NCBI GenBank assembly: GCA_903930665.1
Contig: CAIYZI010000199.1
Coordinates: 1 to 6,282 of the forward strand
DNA length: 6,282 bases
Source of the DNA: an uncultured beta proteobacterium
GTDB lineage: Bacteria > Pseudomonadota > Gammaproteobacteria > Burkholderiales > Burkholderiaceae
Direction of reading: 5' to 3'
Under the pieces are notes generated by a model. It had not been told where the DNA came from. It was given only the letters and a program-made list of their open reading frames with translations, and did no database searches. Within the stretch, counting starts at the first letter, position 1. Each line of letters starts with the position of its first letter. This document shows, in pieces, positions 1 to 5,895 of this stretch. Made by a program: the position numbers and the translations under genes.

Positions 1-612
1 AAAACTAGTGGAACTAACGATGGACATGGTACAGCCGGCATTGCAATGTGCCCTGGAGAATTTGCGTTGTGTGCATCTTCTACCTGTAAACCGACAGGAA
101 GAACCATCACAGTTAAGGAAGATGGCGGAAAAACCACTAAACAGTATCCAGAGGCAATTTGTAAGTGTCCTGTGATTACGTCTAATATTGCCTCTCAAAA
201 TAACTCACCTTTGGTTGGTGTGGCTGGGTTGAATGAAGGCAATATGAATGGCTCTTGCCGCTCACCTGGCACTGGAAAAATCTGGTCTTATTTTTCTACA
301 ACTGTAACCACCTATCCACAAGAGCAGCCTGATGGTAGCTTCATGCAGTCCACTGCCTCTAAGTCCCAAAATTGCACGGCCAAGGGCTCTGCGCAAGGAT
401 CTAATTGCTGGAGCTATATTTGCACTGTGGATCCAAAAGAAAACAATGGTGTAAAAACAGCTAGTTGCCGTTGCCCGTATGGCGAAGGCTTATTTGGCCA
501 GAAAGCCAAAGGTGATCGCGGATACGTTACTTATGCTGGAAGTACTTGGAATAATCCTGCGGCGGCTTGTAAAGAGTTGCCTGTGGGTTTCCCAGATCAA
601 CTAATGCAATAA
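1..612 (+). CDS. Cys-rich secreted protein, paralog 1 (5' partial)
   Basis: The frame is open from base 1, so the gene enters from the left and its start and signal peptide lie outside. The ATG at 46 is internal: it aligns with the Thr-Gln and Thr-Glu that precede the first domain cysteine in the two downstream copies, and starting there would remove the linker. The visible 203 residues comprise a short Gly/Thr-rich linker (residues 1-16) and the whole 12-cysteine domain from C17. Landmarks are CPGEFALC, CKCP, NEGNMNGSC, YPQE, SNCW, a CxC pair, and a last Cys in AAAC near the end. From CPGEF to NEGNMNGSC I count 50 of 70 residues identical to paralog 3. An even cysteine count in a probably exported protein suggests up to six disulfides. 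I do not recognise the family and assign no function. It ends with TAA, followed by a hairpin. Confidence 0.85.
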   Translation, partial: KTSGTNDGHGTAGIAMCPGEFALCASSTCKPTGRTITVKEDGGKTTKQYPEAICKCPVITSNIASQNNSPLVGVAGLNEGNMNGSCRSPGTGKIWSYFSTTVTTYPQEQPDGSFMQSTASKSQNCTAKGSAQGSNCWSYICTVDPKENNGVKTASCRCPYGEGLFGQKAKGDRGYVTYAGSTWNNPAAACKELPVGFPDQLMQ

Positions 613-646
613 CTAAAATTATTGTTAAATCATATTCAATAAACAG

Positions 647-668
647 CGGCCCAGATTTATCTGGGCCG
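647..668 (+). terminator. Perfect 9-bp hairpin between paralogs 1 and 2
   Basis: The arms CGGCCCAGA (647-655) and TCTGGGCCG (660-668) pair perfectly around a TTTA loop. It lies 34 nt after the stop of paralog 1 and 29 nt before the ATG of paralog 2. The downstream bases AATACTTTAAA are only modestly T-rich, so this may be a weak or partial terminator, or an RNA-stabilising hairpin that lets some transcripts continue into paralog 2. Confidence 0.55.
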
Positions 669-697
669 AATACTTTAAAGTCTCAATTAAATACGAT

Positions 698-1504
698 ATG
701 AAATTTTCCCATCTTTCTATAAGTGCCTTCATTGTTCTGACATGCTTGGGTGGCAGTTCTTATGGAGCTAATTTTTTAACTCCCTCTGATAACTCTGGAC
801 CCATTTTTTTACTTGCTCAAAATGATTCACACGATGGGCTCTTACGTTCAAAGGTAGAGGAAAAGCACGATGACGATGCGCGAGATCGCGCCAATCAAAT
901 GAGTGCGACGAAGACAACGATTGATGAGGCATCTGGTATGACCCAATGCCCAGGTGAATTTGCTTTATGTCTGGCTTCCACTTGTAGGCCAACGGGAAAA
1001 AAAATTAAAGTAAAACGTGATGACGGTAAGACATTCCGTTATTTTGAAGAGTCCGAATGCAAATGCCCCGTTATTACTGCCGAAATCGCACAACAAAACG
1101 GCACTAGCTTGACAGCCATAGCAGGAGTGAATGAAGGAAATATGAATGGCTCATGCGCTCATCGTCAGCCCAATACTGTTTGGGCGCTCTATAACGAGAG
1201 CATCGTGATGTATCCCCAAGAAAGTGCTAGCCCACCTTTTACCAGTGCTATGGCTAACATGCACTTATGTCAAGAAGGTACGGTCGGTTCAAATTGTTGG
1301 AATTTTGAGTGTAAAGTCGACAAAGAAACAACCAATGGCGCGAAAACGGCAACTTGTTATTGCGCTATTAATGATGGGCAATTTGGTCGTGAAGTTCGCC
1401 CAAATGACTCTCTATTTACTGCGGCTGGTGGTTATTACAACCCACCAGCTAAGGCATGTGGTATGTATCCAGCAAATGGCTGGTTACCACCGGTCAATAA
1501 GTAA
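698..1504 (+). CDS. Cys-rich secreted protein, paralog 2
   Basis: This is a complete 268-residue protein. Residues 1-23 form a Sec signal peptide: K2, a hydrophobic core, then a probable cleavage after S-Y-G (23/24). Residues 24-83 are a polar, probably disordered linker rich in Asp, Glu, Lys and Arg. It contains FLLAQ at 37-41, followed by LRSKV with the same spacing as LRDRV in paralog 3. From C84 comes the 12-Cys domain, with CPGEFALC, CKCP, NEGNMNGSC, YPQE, SNCW and a CYC pair; all 12 cysteines match the other copies, and the only other one (C16) is in the signal peptide. The chosen ATG gives an ideal signal peptide, although no good Shine-Dalgarno is seen before it. The product is predicted to be periplasmic or extracellular and disulfide-bonded. 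Family unrecognised, function unknown. Confidence 0.88.
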   Translation: MKFSHLSISAFIVLTCLGGSSYGANFLTPSDNSGPIFLLAQNDSHDGLLRSKVEEKHDDDARDRANQMSATKTTIDEASGMTQCPGEFALCLASTCRPTGKKIKVKRDDGKTFRYFEESECKCPVITAEIAQQNGTSLTAIAGVNEGNMNGSCAHRQPNTVWALYNESIVMYPQESASPPFTSAMANMHLCQEGTVGSNCWNFECKVDKETTNGAKTATCYCAINDGQFGREVRPNDSLFTAAGGYYNPPAKACGMYPANGWLPPVNK

Positions 1505-1552
1505 TTGTGCAAAACAGATTTCGATTTATCGCAACATCTATTCACCTCACTT

Positions 1553-1556
1553 GGAG
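1553..1556 (+). promoter_or_regulatory. Ribosome binding site of paralog 3
   Basis: GGAG lies 6 nt before the ATG at 1563. It fixes that codon as the start. An open frame reaches back to an ATG at 1224, but that stretch lies inside paralog 2 in another frame and is not a credible N-terminus. Confidence 0.75.
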
Positions 1557-1562
1557 AAAAAT

Positions 1563-2363
1563 ATGAAAAGAACTTTTTCAGCAGCAATTATTTTAATAGG
1601 TGCTGTCTTTATATTAATTGGCGGGACGGCGAGTGCGTCCACTTTTGATCAGGGTGCCGGTAGCTTTTTACTTGCCCAAGCTGATCTAGGTACTAGGGAT
1701 CTTCGCGACAGAGTCGATCCTGGATCTAGAGATATAAGGGGTGATAGAGATTCCGATAGCTCCCATCCTGGTCCTAAGCAATTTTTAGGAAAAACTGGGT
1801 TAACTGAGTGTCCTGGGGAATTTGCTTTGTGTGGGGCTTCAACCTGTAAGCCTACAGGTAAAAAAATCAAAGTAAAAGAGGACGGTGGAAAAACTACTCG
1901 AGAATATGATGAAGCGGTTTGCAAGTGTCCAATTATCACCAAGGAAATTGCCGTTCAGAACGGTACTACCTTGCATGGTATTGCTGCTGTAAATGAGGGA
2001 AATATGAATGGATCATGCGCGCGCCCAAGCCAAGATAAAATCTGGTCTTATTTCAACCTAGATATCTTGATGTATCCACAAGAAAGCGCCACACCTCAAT
2101 TTACGATGGCCCAATCTAATAATCAGGTTTGTCCTGCTGGTGGCGCAAAAGGCACTAATTGCTGGAATTATTTATGTACAGTTGATAAAGATAAAACCAA
2201 TGGTGCAAAAACTGCCACTTGCTTTTGCCCTATTGGTGAGGGTTATTTCGGACATCCAACTACCTCTTCGGAAGGTCTTGTAACAGCCGCTGGAGGGCAA
2301 TATCAAAATCCTTCAGAAGCTTGTTCTCAGTATCCTGTGAGTGGACCTGTTCCTGGCCAGTAA
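1563..2363 (+). CDS. Cys-rich secreted protein, paralog 3
   Basis: This is a complete 266-residue protein. Residues 1-25 form a Sec signal peptide: K2-R3, a long hydrophobic stretch, and ASA before the likely cut at 25/26. The mature N-terminus carries FLLAQ (35-39), LRDRV, and an Arg/Asp-rich low-complexity linker (about 45-66). The 12-Cys domain starts at C83 and keeps CPGEFALC, KEDGGKTT, CKCP, NEGNMNGSC, YPQE, TNCW, a CFC pair and a last Cys near the C-terminus. It is closest to paralog 1 in the first half of the domain. The 58-nt gap after paralog 2 has no terminator, so the two are probably co-transcribed. The start at 1563 is supported by a GGAG at good spacing and by the signal peptide. 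It is probably exported and disulfide-bonded; I do not recognise the family, so function is unassigned. Confidence 0.9.
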   Translation: MKRTFSAAIILIGAVFILIGGTASASTFDQGAGSFLLAQADLGTRDLRDRVDPGSRDIRGDRDSDSSHPGPKQFLGKTGLTECPGEFALCGASTCKPTGKKIKVKEDGGKTTREYDEAVCKCPIITKEIAVQNGTTLHGIAAVNEGNMNGSCARPSQDKIWSYFNLDILMYPQESATPQFTMAQSNNQVCPAGGAKGTNCWNYLCTVDKDKTNGAKTATCFCPIGEGYFGHPTTSSEGLVTAAGGQYQNPSEACSQYPVSGPVPGQ

Positions 2364-2427
2364 TATGGATAAGTGAATATTATTTGATGCTTCATTAAAA
2401 AAAGTATTAAATTTTCTAACACCCGAA

Positions 2428-2453
2428 TGAACTGACCCCCAGAAGTTGGACGG
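2428..2453. repeat. Terminal inverted repeat of the IS remnant
   Basis: The bases TGAACTGACCCCC followed by AGAAGTTGGACGG resemble the ends of IS150-type IS3 elements, which begin with TG. The transposase C-terminal frame (VQYRTQSLVLTSL) runs into this repeat, as usual for the group. Only this end was found. Confidence 0.65.
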
Positions 2454-3160
2454 TTTAGTGAAGTTAGCACGAGGGATTGAGTTCGGTATTGCACCGGGCT
2501 TAATCCCTTTAGTTTTTTTGTTTGATTCGATGCTTTCAAACTTCTTTTGGTAATAAAACTCGTTTTTCATAATTTAAAACCAGTTTTGATAGCAGTGTTA
2601 TCAAGGCTATTGCCTGTTCTTGACATGCTTTGAGCAATGCCTTGTTTTTAGGGCCTCTTGCTAACCCCCCATTTGATATTGTCAGCCTTGATCAGAGCTC
2701 AAAATTGCTTGTTCTTTTTTTTAAAGCCTTTTAAGGGCGCTTTTGAGTATCTCTATCACCATGCTGAGCTGCGGTTTGTCGGTGAATCTTATAAGAGATG
2801 ATCTCTTGTTTATATAGGTCTAATTTGGGTGAGAGGTAAACCTTCTCATCCTTGATGTTGAGCTCTGTGACATCACTCATCCACTTTGATTTGGCTGTGC
2901 AATAGACTGGGTGCTACCTTGACATTGGATCCCTTGTGAGACTGGTATCGCTTGGACTTAATAGTGGACTTGATTCCCATCTGGGTCATGAGTCTTTGCA
3001 CGTTCTAGTGATTGAGGTAATGGTTCTGATGACCAAGCCCTATTTGCACTTGTCGATGGCCGTAGCATTTAGCATCCAGATAAGGATCGTATTTATTGCC
3101 AATGCTGACCTGGTAGTAGGTACTATTAGGAATCCGAGCTTGAGCCAGTATGGCTTCAAG

Positions 3161-3167
3161 CTTTTTT
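3161..3167 (-). other. Relic A6G frameshift site of orfA/orfB
   Basis: On the minus strand the heptamer A-AAA-AAG lies in the orfA frame within ENAYLKKLE. IS3-family elements use this type of slippery heptamer for programmed -1 frameshifting that makes the OrfAB transposase. Here it is a relic, because orfB is broken downstream and follows in the orfA frame. Confidence 0.55.
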
Positions 3168-3191
3168 AAGTAAGCATTCTCTACCTCTAAA

Positions 3192-3210
3192 TACTGCGCT
3201 CTGCGCAGTA
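3192..3210. repeat. 8-bp inverted repeat inside relic orfA
   Basis: TACTGCGC (3192-3199) and GCGCAGTA (3203-3210) form a perfect hairpin with a TCT loop. It lies in the DELLRRAQYL coding segment of the relic orfA, just upstream of the slippery site on the minus strand. It may be chance or a relic structural element of the IS. Confidence 0.4.
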
Positions 3211-3390
3211 GCTCATCATGAGTTAGCTCGGTAAGTGGCTTGGCGAGAAGCACCTTGATATCGCTCAGTTTGAACTTCAAAGGTCATCAAGTAAATTTTG
3301 GCTTTAGAGGCCGCGTACCATGCTACCATCAAGCTAACGTCAGATTAAGTAAGATGATTGGCCAAGAGCAAGGTCGTGATCCTCACCGAG

Positions 3391-3591
3391 TAATTAGGTT
3401 TTCCTAATCAAGGCACAGCAAAGTTAGCGCAAGCAGGGTTATATCCGACCAAATAGTCTTTGAAGGTGTTTTTATTAAATAAATGTGTAGGCTATTGAGC
3501 GTCAATTTGCCCTAAAAATAAGATAAGCAGGGTAGGCGGCTAACAACTTAAAAAACCTGTTAAATTACATCAAATTAAATAAATATAAATA
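3391..3591. other. Non-coding stretch upstream of the lipoprotein gene
   Basis: I see no gene in this stretch. It holds a small hairpin, ATTAGG-TTTT-CCTAAT (3393-3408), without a following T-run, and becomes strongly A+T-rich from about 3541 to the ATG at 3592. No intact second IS end was found. It probably carries the promoter and leader of the exporter set. Confidence 0.5.
3495..3524 (+). promoter_or_regulatory. Possible weak sigma-70 promoter for the exporter set
   Basis: TTGAGC (3495-3500) and TAAGAT (3519-3524) are 18 nt apart and each match 4 of 6 consensus bases. This would give a leader of about 60 nt before the lipoprotein ATG. The match is weak in A+T-rich DNA, so treat it as a candidate only. 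Confidence 0.22.
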
Positions 3592-4827
3592 ATGATTGCA
3601 TCCATTAAGCGCGTAATGCTCTTGTGCTTAGTTTTTCTAAGTGCTTGTACCACCCCGATCACACCAGATTTTTCCGGTATGTCTTCTAAGTACGCCCTTA
3701 TTCTTGAGCAATATCAAATTAACGGATTATTGCTAAATATTGTTCGTGCGGGGAATAACCGACCATTAAGCTTTCTAGATATTCCGAATATCACCGGAAC
3801 CGGCTCTGTGAGCATCTCCCCTAGCTTAGGTGCTTCATTTTATGGAATAGGAAATACCCTAGCAAATGCAACTCCATCCTTATATTTAGGAGGAACTACC
3901 GTTCTTCCTATGGCAACTTTCGGAAATAGCTTTAACTTTAGTCAATCTTCGTTAGATAACGCCACCTTTACAAAAGGCTTTCTCTCAAATATTCCGCTTG
4001 AGGTTATGCAGTATTTTTCACGGCATCACATACCAAAAGAGCTGATGTTTACCTTATTGGTTGACTCTTTCGAGTACAGGGTTGGGGATGCTCCGCCAAC
4101 GGTATACACCAATGATGCTGCATCACCTGACTATCCAAAATTCCAGGAGCAAATGTACAAGTTGCTCAACTATGGTCTTTTGGCTGTGTCGTATTCAAGT
4201 GAAATTAAAGATGGGGAAGAGATTACTGGGGTGCAATTAAAAAAACAGTATGGTGACCAATACGAGGATGTTCTAAGAAATAGGGGCGTTGAAATTAAGT
4301 CGGTTTCCAACAAACACGGCAGTTATCAACTTTTTAAAAGAAATAATTTTTATCGCCTCTGCATGAAGGAAGGAAAATATACCGAGCAAGCTCGTGCTGA
4401 GTTTTCCAGCGAAACTTTTTGCAAGGTAAAGGTAGCCAAAACAAATGGTATCGATGCAGGAAAAATTAATTTACAAGTAAATCTGCGCTCGACTTTTGAT
4501 ATATTTATGTTTTTAGGTCAGCTAGTGAGAATTCAGAATGCGTCGCCTCCACTAATGATAAAGGTTCCCCCTATTGGTGAGGCTGTCGATGCAAAGGCTG
4601 ATGGAAATAATGAGTTCGCAGTTTTAGTGGTCAATAAAAATAAAGATGCTGAGAGAAATTTTGCAAAAGTAGAGAGCCTTAATGGTGATTCTTATAGCAT
4701 CCCAGATACAGGAGCAGGGTATTCATCTTTGGTTATTAATTTAGTGTCACAACTTCTGACTCTAAATAAGGTTCCGGGCAGCATTCCAAATTCCCCTGCT
4801 GTGCTGATACAGGGTGGAAAAAATTAA
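3592..4827 (+). CDS. Outer-membrane-type lipoprotein beside NHLM exporter
   Basis: This is a 411-residue protein with a lipoprotein signal peptide: K6-R7, a hydrophobic stretch, then the lipobox L16-S-A-C19. The residue after Cys is Thr, not Asp, which favours Lol-dependent sorting to the outer membrane. The mature part starts with a segment ending in NIVRAG and PLSFLDIPNITGTGS (about 49-71), followed by a Gly/Ser/Asn-rich stretch to about 120. Two cysteines (C257, C277) could pair. Near the C-terminus are RSTFDIFMFLGQLVR (299-313) and SSLVINLVSQLLTLNKVPGS (378-397). These pieces resemble uncharacterised proteobacterial lipoproteins I have seen, but I cannot name a family. The ATG at 3592 is preferred because M9 would remove the basic n-region; no Shine-Dalgarno is visible. 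It lies 66 nt before the HlyD gene, so it may be the outer-membrane part of the export system; that role is inference. Confidence 0.85.
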   Translation: MIASIKRVMLLCLVFLSACTTPITPDFSGMSSKYALILEQYQINGLLLNIVRAGNNRPLSFLDIPNITGTGSVSISPSLGASFYGIGNTLANATPSLYLGGTTVLPMATFGNSFNFSQSSLDNATFTKGFLSNIPLEVMQYFSRHHIPKELMFTLLVDSFEYRVGDAPPTVYTNDAASPDYPKFQEQMYKLLNYGLLAVSYSSEIKDGEEITGVQLKKQYGDQYEDVLRNRGVEIKSVSNKHGSYQLFKRNNFYRLCMKEGKYTEQARAEFSSETFCKVKVAKTNGIDAGKINLQVNLRSTFDIFMFLGQLVRIQNASPPLMIKVPPIGEAVDAKADGNNEFAVLVVNKNKDAERNFAKVESLNGDSYSIPDTGAGYSSLVINLVSQLLTLNKVPGSIPNSPAVLIQGGKN

Positions 4828-4860
4828 TGAGCACTAAGTTGATGGTGCCCATAGGTCTAC

Positions 4861-4888
4861 CCCATTAAATCATCCCATTAACTAGTTA
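4861..4888. repeat. Short direct repeat and palindrome before hlyD-like gene
   Basis: CCCATTAA occurs twice, 13 nt apart (4861-4868 and 4874-4881). The second copy overlaps the palindrome TAACTAGTTA (4879-4888), which ends 5 nt before the adaptor ATG where a Shine-Dalgarno would be expected. It could be an operator or chance. Confidence 0.3.
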
Positions 4889-4893
4889 GAACT

Positions 4894-5886
4894 ATGCCCG
4901 ATCCTAATGTGCCTACAGATTCAAATAATGCATCTAGCCCCGCAAATTCGTCGGGGTCTATTTTTAGAAAAGATGCTTTAACTAATCTTTCTTCGCCTGA
5001 TCAATTGGATCAACTGATGATTGTGACTAGGCCTAGGGCCTGGATTTCTCTTTTTGGAATAGGAATTGTTTTATGCGGTATTTTAGTTTGGGCCTTTTTG
5101 GCACGAATTCCGACCACATTATCTGGGGTTGGAATTATTGAGCGAGAGGGCGGGGTATATCAAATTGTGGCACCTTCAACGGGAATTATTCGAAAGTTGA
5201 ACGATTTAGCCAGTGGATCAATTATTTCCAAAGGCGAAGTTATTGGGTTTATTGACCAACCCATGCTTCGTTTCCAGATTGATGAAATGAAGAGCAGTCT
5301 TGAAAGAGTAAAAAGGAATGGTACTCAGTCGGATCTTTTAGAGCAAAAGATTCGAGAGCTTGAATTTGAGTACAAATTAAAGACGGAGATTACAAGTCCG
5401 GTGAATGGCATTGTGGTTGAGAAAAAAACCACTACTGGCGAAGCTGTTACTGCTGGAACCAACATACTCAGTATGGAATCCGAAAATAGGGACTTAGAAG
5501 TCATCATTTATATTCCCATTCTTAGAGGTGCAAAACAGCTTAAGCCTGGTATTACAGCGCAAGTATCCCCCGTTACTGTTGATAAGTCCCTCTATGGTTA
5601 TCTTGAAGGGGAGGTGGTGTCCGTTTCTGAATTTCCGAGTACCGAACAAGAAATGTTGCTCGTTTTGGGTAATAAGGGCTTAGTTGAGTTAGATAATTCG
5701 ATGGGCCCCCCATATGCAGTCACGGTTAAGTTAAAGAGAGACCCAACATCTGCTAATGGTTTTGCTTGGTCTTCGCCTAATGGAAAGTCCGCACAGATTT
5801 CTAGTGGTCTGTTAGCGAATACAAAATTTGTGCTCAATCAGCAGGCCCCGATTTCATTGCTCTTTCCAATGCTCGGGGCTAAATAA
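4894..5886 (+). CDS. NHLM-type HlyD membrane fusion (adaptor) protein
   Basis: This 330-residue periplasmic adaptor would link an inner-membrane ABC exporter to the outer membrane. Residues 1-22 are a Ser/Asn/Pro-rich tail. SIFRKDALTNLSSPDQLDQL (22-41) matches the start typical of NHLM-system secretion proteins as I recall them. A single membrane helix lies at about 51-69, with the N-terminus in the cytoplasm. Two lipoyl-like halves (about 88-122 and 165-195, the latter with SPVNGIV) flank a helical hairpin of only about 42 residues (123-164). A beta-barrel part follows, and the end (SSGLLANTKFVL, then PISLLFPML) is typical of the group. Relatives I remember are about 400 residues or more with longer coiled coils, so this one is short. 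The ABC exporter begins 9 nt downstream, so the two are surely co-transcribed. The start at 4894 is the only ATG after the in-frame stop at 4879-4881; its Shine-Dalgarno is poor. Confidence 0.88.
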   Translation: MPDPNVPTDSNNASSPANSSGSIFRKDALTNLSSPDQLDQLMIVTRPRAWISLFGIGIVLCGILVWAFLARIPTTLSGVGIIEREGGVYQIVAPSTGIIRKLNDLASGSIISKGEVIGFIDQPMLRFQIDEMKSSLERVKRNGTQSDLLEQKIRELEFEYKLKTEITSPVNGIVVEKKTTTGEAVTAGTNILSMESENRDLEVIIYIPILRGAKQLKPGITAQVSPVTVDKSLYGYLEGEVVSVSEFPSTEQEMLLVLGNKGLVELDNSMGPPYAVTVKLKRDPTSANGFAWSSPNGKSAQISSGLLANTKFVLNQQAPISLLFPMLGAK

Positions 5887-5890
5887 GGAA
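5885..5890 (+). promoter_or_regulatory. Ribosome binding site of the ABC exporter
   Basis: AAGGAA overlaps the stop codon of the adaptor gene and lies 5 nt before the ATG at 5896. It fixes this start and suggests translational coupling with the adaptor. Confidence 0.65.
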
Positions 5891-5895
5891 TATTG

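Larger units (their letters stand above)
2445..3280 (-). pseudogene. IS3-family transposase orfA/orfB remnant
   Basis: The upstream part (3280 down to 3005) reads as the orfA C-terminus (KPLTELTHDELLRRAQYLEV, ENAYLKKLE), joined in the same frame to orfB (ARIPNSTYYQ, then YGHRQVQ), which implies a deletion at the orfA/orfB junction. TAG at 3005-3007 stops this frame just before NVQRLMTQMGIKS. After a frameshift, KWMSDVTELNIKDEKVYLSP gives the first catalytic Asp (codon 2872-2874). The second Asp is in SDQG (2691-2693), and the following Trp has become TGA (2682-2684). In SMSRTGNSLDNTAI the next codon, the catalytic Glu, has lost its G (between 2588 and 2587). Next come FYYQKKFESIES and, in another frame, KKLKGLSPVQYRTQSL, with about 20 expected residues missing between them. 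The gene is dead. Confidence 0.88.
2428..3390 (-). mobile_element. Decayed IS3-family (IS150-like) insertion sequence
   Basis: Translation of the minus strand gives broken but clear pieces of an IS3-family transposase in the right order: end of orfA, then orfB with its DDE region, then the usual C-terminal KLKGLSPVQYRTQSL, then a terminal repeat. The element reads right to left. The boundary at 2428 is supported by a recognisable terminal repeat. The other boundary is approximate: orfA-like traces fade near 3390 and no matching repeat was found. At about 960 bp it is shorter than intact relatives (about 1.2-1.5 kb), which fits internal deletions. It sits between the Cys-rich genes and the exporter genes and carries no other gene. 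Confidence 0.85.

Noticed and set aside
768..992. Minus-strand open frame within paralog 2
   Set aside because: It is a shadow of the clearly coding plus strand. Similar minus-strand frames at 1649-1942, 5325-5507 and 5598-5837 were dropped for the same reason.
745..1640. Gly-Gly in the N-termini of paralogs 2 and 3 as a C39 cleavage site
   Set aside because: The preceding residues form a hydrophobic Sec signal core, unlike the amphipathic hydrophilic leaders cut by C39 peptidases, and normal signal peptidase sites follow at once.
2360..2427. AT-rich inverted repeat (TAATAT/ATATTA) after paralog 3 as a terminator
   Set aside because: The stem is only 6 A-T pairs with a 10-nt loop and no T-run, so it is unlikely to terminate transcription.
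2936..3169. Plus-strand open frame of 77 codons
   Set aside because: It is antisense to the recognisable transposase remnant, has no family resemblance and no ribosome site.
3541..3575. Possible second terminal repeat of the IS (CAACTT then CCTGTTA)
   Set aside because: It matches only a few scattered bases of the expected reverse complement of 2428-2453 in A+T-rich DNA, which is not better than chance.
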